Of a stretch of 16,895 nt of DNA, positions 1-5,862 are shown piece after piece. The notes beneath the pieces were generated by a model, which was given only the letters and a program-made list of their open reading frames with translations, did no database searches and was not told the DNA's origin. Position 1 is the stretch's first letter. Each line of letters starts with the position of its first letter. The stretch comes from JBBIMP01 sp037444305. Its GTDB lineage: Bacteria > Acidobacteriota > UBA6911. Location: the NCBI GenBank assembly GCA_037444305.1, contig JBBIMP010000065.1:1-16895 (forward strand). The letters are read 5' to 3'. The position numbers and the translations under genes were made by a program.

Positions 1-243
1 GATGTAACCCACTACCTGGGCTACCGAATACTTCGGCGGAATCGAGATCAACATGTGGACATGGTCAACCTGTAGATGCCCCTCCTCGATCTTGCTCTCC
101 CGCTGTGCCGCCAGCTCTCTCAGGACCGGTCCCAATTCCCTTCTCAGCTGTCCGAACAGCACGCTCCTTCGGCACTTCGGAATGAAAACAACATGGTATT
201 TGCATTCCCATTTCGTATGTCTTAGGCTTTCGTAGATGTTCAT
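1..243 (-). CDS. tnpA: IS200-type transposase TnpA (5' part, cut by window edge)
   Basis: Reading the minus strand from the ATG at 243 gives 81 uninterrupted codons to the window edge. The product begins MNIYESLRHTKWECKYHVVF and contains the motif VDHVHMLIS near residues 63-71. The two histidines of HVH are the HUH metal-binding pair of the IS200/IS605 Y1 transposases, which move single-stranded DNA. The catalytic tyrosine expected near residue 125 lies outside the window, so activity cannot be judged. Family members are about 140-150 residues long, so slightly more than half is present. The alternative start at 247 is in another frame and gives no family resemblance. No accompanying TnpB is visible. 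The start codon sits at the base of a leader hairpin described separately. Confidence 0.93.
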   Translation of the reverse strand, partial: MNIYESLRHTKWECKYHVVFIPKCRRSVLFGQLRRELGPVLRELAAQRESKIEEGHLQVDHVHMLISIPPKYSVAQVVGYI

Positions 244-299
244 CCAAAGTTTCCCTTTCCGTGTAACTTTGAGCGGTTCACGGTTGGGAAACTTTGGAT
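242..299 (-). promoter_or_regulatory. Leader stem-loop over the tnpA start codon
   Basis: Positions 242-255 and 286-299 form a perfect 14-bp inverted repeat (ATCCAAAGTTTCCC and its complement) around a 30-nt loop. In the tnpA mRNA the second arm contains GGG of the purine-rich GGAAAGGG (260 to 253), the only candidate ribosome site, and ends on the first bases of the ATG. Folding would therefore hide the initiation region. Published work on Salmonella IS200 describes a leader stem-loop that sequesters the ribosome site and keeps transposase expression very low. The same role here is inferred from position and perfect pairing. Confidence 0.75.
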
Positions 300-330
300 A
301 CTACTCCCGCAAATGTCAAACTCTGTGAGT

Positions 331-349
331 CCCCCAGCAAAGCTGGGGG
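331..349. repeat. Subterminal hairpin at the IS200 left end
   Basis: CCCCCAGC (331-338) and GCTGGGGG (342-349) pair over an AAA loop and are followed by a short T-rich stretch. IS200/IS605 elements carry small subterminal palindromes that TnpA binds. In IS200 the left-end palindrome also blocks transcription arriving from outside. The hairpin lies about 90 bp upstream of tnpA and within about 10 bp of the point where the neighbouring MazF reading frame begins, so it marks the element end. The exact cleavage base cannot be set from one copy. Confidence 0.7.
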
Positions 350-358
350 TTTACCTAA

Positions 359-556
359 CAGCGAATCACCAGCCAGGTCAAAGGGTATCCCTTTGAGGTG
401 AACTTGCCCCAGGGCCTCCCGATCAGCGGAGCGATTCTCGCGGATCAGATCAAGAGTTTGGATTGGCAGGCCCGCGACGTGGCGTTTATTTGCGCTTTGC
501 CACCCGCGGTCACGCGCGAGATTCTGGAAAAGGTCGGGGTGCTGCTGGCGGAGTAG
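359..556 (+). pseudogene. MazF/PemK-type toxin, C-terminal fragment
   Basis: The frame starting just after a TAA at 356-358 reads ITSQVKGYPFEV, then GLPISGAILADQIKSLDWQA, then RDVAFICALP, and ends at TAG 554-556. This is the conserved C-terminal half of MazF-family mRNA interferases (ITSQxKGYPFEV and ADQxKSLDW motifs). About 65 residues remain of a usual 110 or so. The N-terminal half, including the start and the first catalytic strand, is missing exactly at the IS200 end, so the gene was interrupted or deleted there. No in-frame start lies ahead of the fragment, and no antitoxin is visible on this side. The family call is from sequence memory. Loss of function is inferred from the truncation. 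Confidence 0.85.
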
Positions 557-571
557 TTCACATTTCTTAAT

Positions 572-757
572 TTGCATGACGATCTCGGTTTGGCTGGCAC
601 GGAGCACCTTGCCTTCCACTACGTGCTGGTTGAATTGGAGGCTCCGGACCGGCCCCATGTCCGGCAGGCCCTGGAAACAACGATCCAGGAGCTGAATCCC
701 ATGGGATCCCGCCTGTTTGGCGCCGGACCAAGGCTGGTTTTCTCGCTAAAAAGTTAA
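572..757 (+). other. Short unrecognised ORF, doubtful gene
   Basis: An open frame of 61 codons runs from ATG 572 to the stop at 755-757. The product ends LNPMGSRLFGAGPRLVFSLK and has alternating charged and hydrophobic residues that look protein-like. No good Shine-Dalgarno precedes the ATG; the upstream sequence is TTTCTTAATTTGC. It sits between a truncated toxin gene and another decayed fragment, so it is more likely the tail of an eroded gene than an independent one. I do not recognise the family. Confidence 0.25.
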
Positions 758-836
758 ACTCGAACTGCCCCTTCTCGGCCATCGATTAACCGAGTTCTGA
801 GGCTGCAACAGATCTAACTGCCGCAACCGGATTTGA

Positions 837-1019
837 GCCAGGTTTCGAGGTCAATTCAGCGATTTGCGCTTCTACAGCACCCTGGGCGCCATGCGGGCCA
901 TGAGCGGCGCCGATCAAAGGCCGTTCTCGCTCGCTGCCGAACTCGATGCGGACGGAAGACTGCTCTCGTATGAATACGGCCCGCCGCGCGGAGCCTGTCT
1001 GATTCACCGCATCGAGTAA
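837..1019 (+). pseudogene. Decayed C-terminal coding fragment
   Basis: After a TGA at 834-836 the frame is open for 60 codons to TAA 1017-1019. It reads FSDLRFYSTLGAMRAM, then PFSLAAELDADGRLLSYEYG. The FSDLRF...ELDADGRL pattern vaguely recalls the C-terminal tail of YdjM/LexA-binding inner-membrane hydrolase-like proteins, but the similarity is weak. There is no start codon with a ribosome site and no N-terminal domain. The stop lies 29 bp from the stop of the opposing permease gene, so the two would be convergent. It is best treated as gene debris in the disrupted stretch beside the IS200 end. Confidence 0.35.
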
Positions 1020-1048
1020 TCACGCCCCGGCGCTTCCGCCCGGTGGCG

Positions 1049-2314
1049 CTACCGGACCAGGCGGAGAATCCGTGTTCCGAGAGCGAAGCAGAGAGAACCT
1101 ATAAGCAGCAGGACGCCGCAGGGAAGCAGCATCTCCTGCAGCGTGAAACCCCGCCAGAGAGCCCCCTCCAGCGCCAGGATGGCCCACTTGGCAGGACTGT
1201 AATTGGAGGCGGCAACCATCCATCCGGGCATGATGAACAGGGGCATCATGCCCCCTCCGAGCATGGCGATGGGCATCATGACGGCCCAACCCACGCCGGC
1301 CACCGACTGCTCTGTTTTGCCGAATGTCGACGCCAGCATCATAATGCCCACGAAGCCGACAGCCGTCGCGAATCCGGCCAGCCCCAGAAGCAGAAGCGAG
1401 GAAGGACGGACGCCGAAGAATACCCTTCCCAGAAGAAAAAGAACAATTTCGATGGCGGCTATGGCCAGGAAGCATGCCAGCGCCTTGCCGGCCAGCAGGT
1501 GTGTCTGCGTCAGCGTAGACATCTGCAGGCGGGGCAGGGTTCCGTGCGTGCGTTCGGCGACGATCCCTACGCCGAAAGACATTACGCAGCCGATGATGCC
1601 CCACAGGACCCCTTGTGGAAAGGTCACTTCGAAGGAGTTCTTCGGTCCCTTCCGCTGGATCGTGACCTCGCGTGACTCGACCTTCAGGGGTTGCCACGAA
1701 GCGCCTGGCGTGCCGGTCTCTCCGCCGGTCGGCCGGTTCAGGTAGATGTCCAGCTCCTGGAGAAATCGCCGGGTCTGCTGCTGTTCCCCGCCATTATCGG
1801 GCGGCATGTCTTCAACATTCTCGAGCGCTCGGCGCACCATTTCAGTGGAAACGCTTCGATCTGCGAAAACCCGCTGCATATCTTCGGCCGCCAGTTTGAA
1901 GAGCAATCCTTCCAGCATGGCCGTTTCGGCCTTGCGGCTCGGATCGATCCACACCTGGATCTGCGGCGGATCTCCGTAAAACATCCTCTCGGCAGCCTGT
2001 CCGAAACCCGGAGGGATGATGAGAGCCGCCACCCGCTTCCCCTGGCGCACCAGAGAGAGGGCTTCATCGCGGCTCGTTGCCCGGACCTCAATGTTCTCCT
2101 GTTTTTCCAATCGTGAGGAATACCGCTGGGAGGCAGCCGTGCGATCCTCGTCCACGAGCGCGACGCGGAGTTTGCCGCTCCCTGAGCCGGAACTGAAGAT
2201 CAGACCGAAGAAGACGGCGACCAGCAGCGGCCAGCCCAATGTAAAAAAGAGTCCGGCCTTGAGGCGGCAGAGGATCTTCAAATCTTTGCATGCCAGTGCC
2301 AATATGACGCGCAT
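1049..2314 (-). CDS. ABC-2 type transporter permease
   Basis: This 421-residue membrane protein follows the ABC-2 (ABC2_membrane_3-like) plan. It has one helix near residues 22-40, a soluble loop of about 190 residues (41-232), and a cluster of helices near 233-253, 277-300, 306-330, 338-361 and 396-416. The stretch GVGIVAERTHGTLPRLQMS (248-266) is the typical cytoplasmic coupling segment of the family. The large loop contains VALVDED and AALIIPPGF, the usual extracytoplasmic fold of these exporters. The start ATG overlaps the ATPase stop by one base (TGATG), so the two are translationally coupled and form one exporter. The substrate cannot be inferred. Efflux of a small hydrophobic compound or of an envelope component are both possible. 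Confidence 0.92.
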   Translation of the reverse strand: MRVILALACKDLKILCRLKAGLFFTLGWPLLVAVFFGLIFSSGSGSGKLRVALVDEDRTAASQRYSSRLEKQENIEVRATSRDEALSLVRQGKRVAALIIPPGFGQAAERMFYGDPPQIQVWIDPSRKAETAMLEGLLFKLAAEDMQRVFADRSVSTEMVRRALENVEDMPPDNGGEQQQTRRFLQELDIYLNRPTGGETGTPGASWQPLKVESREVTIQRKGPKNSFEVTFPQGVLWGIIGCVMSFGVGIVAERTHGTLPRLQMSTLTQTHLLAGKALACFLAIAAIEIVLFLLGRVFFGVRPSSLLLLGLAGFATAVGFVGIMMLASTFGKTEQSVAGVGWAVMMPIAMLGGGMMPLFIMPGWMVAASNYSPAKWAILALEGALWRGFTLQEMLLPCGVLLLIGSLCFALGTRILRLVR

Positions 2315-3162
2315 CAGTCTCGCAGTTTCCTTCCCGTCAGATTCAGAAACACCTGTTCCAGGTTTGGCCGCTCCAGCCGGAACCGCTGCACGCGGCTCGT
2401 CTCCGACAGGCGATTCAGCTCCGCCAAAGGATCGTCGGTGGCGATCCGTGTCTCCCGGCCGTCGATCTCGATTACGAGGGTCGGAGAGCCGGCATTGTGC
2501 TCCAGCAGGCCCGAGACGGTATCCAGGGCCAGCAGTTTTCCGTGGTCCATTATGGCCACGCGGTCACACAGGCGCTCCGCTTCTTCCATGTAGTGCGTTG
2601 TATAGACGATCGTGCGGCCCAGGCGGCGCAGTTCCAGGATGTTTTCGAAGATCGAATTCCGCGACTGCGGATCGACGCCGACCGTAGGTTCATCCAGCAA
2701 AACCAGCGCCGGTTCGTGCACGAGGGCGACAGCCAGGTTCAGCCGGCGTTTCATTCCTCCTGACAGTGTGTGCACAAGCTTGCCGCTTCTGTCCTTCAGG
2801 CCGACGAATTCCAGAGCCTGACGCGTTCTCTCCGCCAATCGGGCGCCCGACAGGCGTTGGATGCGGCCGAAAAAGCGCACGTTTTCCTCGACGGTCAGAT
2901 AGTCGTACAGGGCCAGCGCCTGCGGTGCCACGCCGATGAGCGCCCTGACATCGGGCGATTTCGGGGAGCCGTGACCGGCCAGCTCGACGGCGCCTTGATC
3001 GGGCTGGAGCAGACCGACAGCGAGGTGCACGGTTGTGCTCTTGCCCGCGCCGTTGGGCCCGAGCAGACCGAAAATCTCTCCCGGTCGAACGTCCAGTGAA
3101 AGGCCGTCGACGGCCGGCGTGCCATTGTAGCGTTTGTACAGGTTGTCCAGTCTCAGCATCAT
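2314..3162 (-). CDS. ABC transporter ATP-binding protein
   Basis: This 282-residue nucleotide-binding subunit has all motifs intact: Walker A GPNGAGKST (35-43), Q-loop Gln81, signature LSGGM (133-137), Walker B ALVLLDE (152-158) with catalytic Glu158, D-loop VGVD (161-164) and switch His190. The C-terminal 60 residues carry the ERPNLEQVFLNLTGR segment common in ABC-2 (CcmA/NatA/DrrA-like) ATPases. It hydrolyses ATP to power the permease encoded directly downstream. The product starts MMLRL, and either ATG is possible. GAAAG lies just before the first, but only three bases away, so initiation may be weak. No convincing promoter was seen in the 406-bp spacer upstream. Confidence 0.94.
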   Translation of the reverse strand: MMLRLDNLYKRYNGTPAVDGLSLDVRPGEIFGLLGPNGAGKSTTVHLAVGLLQPDQGAVELAGHGSPKSPDVRALIGVAPQALALYDYLTVEENVRFFGRIQRLSGARLAERTRQALEFVGLKDRSGKLVHTLSGGMKRRLNLAVALVHEPALVLLDEPTVGVDPQSRNSIFENILELRRLGRTIVYTTHYMEEAERLCDRVAIMDHGKLLALDTVSGLLEHNAGSPTLVIEIDGRETRIATDDPLAELNRLSETSRVQRFRLERPNLEQVFLNLTGRKLRD

Positions 3163-3568
3163 CTTTCAGCCGGCAAATCAGAAAGAGGGCCGGCCGCATG
3201 AATTCAGCCCTGCGTGATTTGTTCTGAGGATACGATTTCCCGATCCGCCCGGTTCAGAGTATTTGCGTGCGGACCCGGCAGGAACCTCCACAGATCCTGC
3301 CGGTTGATCCCGCTGCAATGCTCGCGGCAATATAGCCTGCTTATGCGATCTCCAAAAGCCAGAAAAGTCGTCGCGTGGATGCCCGGTCCCACATCTGCGG
3401 CGGACCTTTGTCTCCTGATTGAGAATCGCGCGACAGTCTACGGCCGTAGGGGAGTCGGGTCAGAAACCCAATCGCCGCAAGGGTCCGGCCTGGTCGACCT
3501 GGCCCGCTTCATCGCCAGGGGATTTACAATGAGACTCCGGCAAATGTCGCATCCCTTGGGGCAATGAT
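3163..3568. other. 406-bp spacer between fucosidase and ABC ATPase genes
   Basis: No reading frame here gives a recognisable protein. The only clear structure is a perfect 9-bp inverted repeat, CCGGCAGGA (3275-3283) and TCCTGCCGG (3295-3303), with an 11-nt loop. It lacks a T-run on either strand, so it is not a standard terminator. A promoter for the ATPase gene should lie near 3170-3260 on the minus strand, but I could not pick one with confidence. Confidence 0.4.
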
Positions 3569-5029
3569 TCACTCCGGCGCCTTGTAGATCTCAAAGGTCG
3601 ACAGCGTCGGGCAAACCGGGCATCTGGTGATGCGGAGTCTGACCTGATCCGCAGTGACGGTGGGGAATCGCAGGATCCTCCGCGGTCCGATTGTCGTGCC
3701 TTGCGCCATCTCTGTCCACGTTCCTTCGATCCTGGCCTCGAGGACATAGCCCTCGACGCGCTGGCCCAGGGCAATGTGCTCCTGCAGACGCACGCGATTG
3801 AAGGCCGTCGCCGCACCCAGGTCCACTACAAGCTCCGCTTCGCGTACGGCATCGTCTGCAGCCCAGTAGGTTGTGCGGTCCCCGTCGGTGAGGTTCTGCC
3901 CGCTGAAACGGCGATCCCGGCCTCTTGTATTCGAGGACAGGACCCGTTTTCCCCTGGCCAGATCGATGGCGTAGGTCTGGTCCAGGACCTGCCGGAGCGC
4001 CATCAGCCGTTCGACATCAATCTCATGAATCCGGCCGCGCCGGTCCGGAGGCACGTTCAGCAGCAGGTTGCAGCCCATGCCGACGCTTCCGTAATAGATC
4101 TCAATGAGTTCTTCCACAGACTTGACCTGGGCATTCTCCGACGGGTGATAAAACCAGCCTGGGCGAATGGACACATCCGCTTCGGCGGGCACCCAGTGGG
4201 TTCCATCCCGGTGACCTTCAGTCAATTCGCGATAGCGTGGTGAGCCCGGATAGAACTCGTCCCGCCTGAGCGCGGCCCAGTTGGTCGGGCTGCCGATTCC
4301 GGTCTCGTTGCCCACCCAGCGGACATCCGGCCCCGCATCGCTGAACATCACGGCCATCGGTTGCAGCGATCTGACCAGCGCATGGGTCGCGGGCCAGTCA
4401 TAGTATGTCCTGTTGTCGATCCTGCGCTCTTCCCTGGCGCCTCCGTAAAAGCCCGTGCCGCCATTGGCCCCGTCGAACCAGACCTCGAAAATGTCGCCGT
4501 AATTGGTCAGCAACTCCCGCAGCTGATTCCGGAAGTATCCCAGATAGGCGGGCGTGCCGTAGTCCGGGTGATTGCGGTCCCACGGTGAGAGGTAGATCCC
4601 CATTTTCAGGTCGTACTCCCGGCAGGCATCCGCCAGCTCACGCAGCACGTCCCCTCGACCGCCCTTCCAGGCCGAAGCTTTCACGGAGTGCCGGGTATAT
4701 GCGCTTGGCCACAGACAGAATCCGTCATGATGCTTGGCCGTGAAAATCAGGCCTTTCATGCCCGCGTCCCTGGCCACGCGGGCCCACTGCCGTGCATCCA
4801 GATCCGTTGGATGGAAAATATCCGGGGATTCGTCCCCGTATCCCCATTCCTTGTCCGTGAAGGTGTTCACTGTGAAATGAAGAAATCCGTAGTACTCCAG
4901 ATCGTGCCAGAGCAGTTGGCGTTCTGAAGGCACAGGTCCGTACGGTTCAGGAGCATCGACCACAAAAACGGCGGGGGCCACGGGCGCCATCAGCAGGACC
5001 AAAATAAAAACGACTATCTGATGAACCAT
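3569..5029 (-). CDS. Secreted GH29 alpha-L-fucosidase with discoidin domain
   Basis: This 486-residue exported enzyme should remove terminal alpha-L-fucose from glycans. Residues 1-20 form a signal peptide (hydrophobic FILVLLMAPVAPA). Residues 30-355 are a GH29 barrel: LHFTVNTFTDKEWG (50-63), KHHDGFCLW (99-107), YLSPWDRN (146-153) and WFDGA (184-188), whose Asp186 is the expected nucleophile. VGNETGIGSPTNW (239-251) is the pattern of the GH29-B (alpha-1,3/1,4) subgroup, and Glu242 is a candidate acid/base. Residues 357-484 form an F5/8C (discoidin) carbohydrate-binding domain. The start ATG has GAGGAG eight bases upstream. It is divergent from the sigma-factor operon and has no fucose-utilisation genes beside it. 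Subgroup and linkage preference are inferred. Confidence 0.93.
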   Translation of the reverse strand: MVHQIVVFILVLLMAPVAPAVFVVDAPEPYGPVPSERQLLWHDLEYYGFLHFTVNTFTDKEWGYGDESPDIFHPTDLDARQWARVARDAGMKGLIFTAKHHDGFCLWPSAYTRHSVKASAWKGGRGDVLRELADACREYDLKMGIYLSPWDRNHPDYGTPAYLGYFRNQLRELLTNYGDIFEVWFDGANGGTGFYGGAREERRIDNRTYYDWPATHALVRSLQPMAVMFSDAGPDVRWVGNETGIGSPTNWAALRRDEFYPGSPRYRELTEGHRDGTHWVPAEADVSIRPGWFYHPSENAQVKSVEELIEIYYGSVGMGCNLLLNVPPDRRGRIHEIDVERLMALRQVLDQTYAIDLARGKRVLSSNTRGRDRRFSGQNLTDGDRTTYWAADDAVREAELVVDLGAATAFNRVRLQEHIALGQRVEGYVLEARIEGTWTEMAQGTTIGPRRILRFPTVTADQVRLRITRCPVCPTLSTFEIYKAPE

Positions 5030-5163
5030 TGGAATATCTCCTCGATTGCCGGGACGGCTGGTTGCTTATTTCCGGCGTCCGGGCTTCGCAGGCCACCTTG
5101 CAATCGCACAACTTGGGCAAAGCGATATTCCTTCACGACTGATTCTCCCTTGTTTCGACAGGC

Positions 5164-5260
5164 GTGTCAGGCCCTGAAAGATGAAACTCGAGACCGGAAT
5201 CGAGGATAACTTCACCTGGATTTTTTGCGCGGCAAAAATTCATTTTTCAAGACCTGACAC
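5164..5260. repeat. 97-bp imperfect inverted repeat (GTGTCAGG element)
   Basis: The left arm 5164-5185 (GTGTCAGG...ATGAA) matches the reverse complement of the right arm 5239-5260 at 19 of 22 positions, around a 53-nt centre. The centre holds a second small hairpin, TTTTTGC (5222-5228) with GCAAAAA (5232-5238). The GTGTCAGGTCTTGAAAAATGA core resembles repeats I associate with REP-type tyrosine transposases in some genomes, but I cannot confirm that here. It fills much of the divergent spacer between the fucosidase and the sigma factor. Confidence 0.65.
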
Positions 5261-5284
5261 CTTTTTTGTCGCTGATGTAATAAT
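5254..5284 (+). promoter_or_regulatory. Weak candidate promoter for the sigma-factor operon
   Basis: CTGACA (5254-5259) and AATAAT (5279-5284) each match five of six consensus sigma-70 positions, but the spacing is 19 bp, longer than ideal. The -35 lies in the right arm of the inverted repeat. Transcription would begin about 30 bases before the sigma-factor ATG. An ECF-type promoter used by the encoded sigma itself is equally possible, and its consensus is unknown. Confidence 0.25.
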
Positions 5285-5323
5285 TGGGTTGCCTGTGCGT
5301 TAAGAAGGTTGAGGCGACCGGAT

Positions 5324-5848
5324 ATGGAACCAGCCAGAAATGCCTTCGACGAACAGGCCATCGTCATGACCTCGCACATGGGACCGAGCGAATTCTCCGG
5401 CTTGTACGAATGCTACCACGAAACCGTCTATCGCGCCGCCCTTCGGATCACCGGAAATCCGGCCGACGCCGAAGACGTGCTGCAGACCGTGTTTCTCCGC
5501 GTTCTCAACCGCAGCGGCCGAACCGAACCCGCGCAGATGGCCGGGGCCTATTTCAGGCGGGCTGCCGTCAATGCCGCGGTGGACCTGCTTCGCCGCCGGA
5601 TTTCGCACGGCGAATCCGGGCTCGAAGCATCCCGGCACGCTGCCGCCGAAAGACCGGTGCTGTTGAAGGAGCAGTTGCGGCGTGCCCTCGCCACGCTGGC
5701 GCCGGATGACGCGGCGATGTTCCTGCTGCGCCACGTCGAGGGGCTTACGAACGGAGAGCTGGCCGAGATGTTCGGCCAGGAAAAGAACAATGTTGCTGTC
5801 CGGCTGCACCGTATCCGGCAATTGCTGCAAACCGAGATGGAGCGTTAG
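5324..5848 (+). CDS. ECF RNA polymerase sigma factor
   Basis: The 174-residue product has the two-domain ECF layout. Region 2 (about 23-92) contains FSGLYECYHETVYRAALR and NPADAEDVLQTVF, the core-binding and -10-recognition helices. Region 4 (about 115-172) contains LTNGELAEMFGQEKNNVAVR, the helix-turn-helix for the -35 element. It directs RNA polymerase to a small regulon, probably including its own operon. I chose ATG 5324 over the upstream TTG at 5309 because GAGGCG sits about seven bases before it, while the TTG has no room for a ribosome site. The next gene begins 14 bp downstream and encodes its anti-sigma factor. No C-terminal extension is present. Confidence 0.93.
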   Translation: MEPARNAFDEQAIVMTSHMGPSEFSGLYECYHETVYRAALRITGNPADAEDVLQTVFLRVLNRSGRTEPAQMAGAYFRRAAVNAAVDLLRRRISHGESGLEASRHAAAERPVLLKEQLRRALATLAPDDAAMFLLRHVEGLTNGELAEMFGQEKNNVAVRLHRIRQLLQTEMER

Positions 5849-5862
5849 ACAGGAGGTCGGCG

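Noticed and set aside
3275..3303. Perfect 9-bp inverted repeat in the spacer as a fucosidase terminator
   Set aside because: It lies about 270 bp past the stop and has no T-run on the relevant strand.
3214..3567. 117-codon open frame in the spacer upstream of the ABC ATPase
   Set aside because: No ribosome site, no recognisable motif, and Arg/Ser/Leu-rich composition typical of chance frames.
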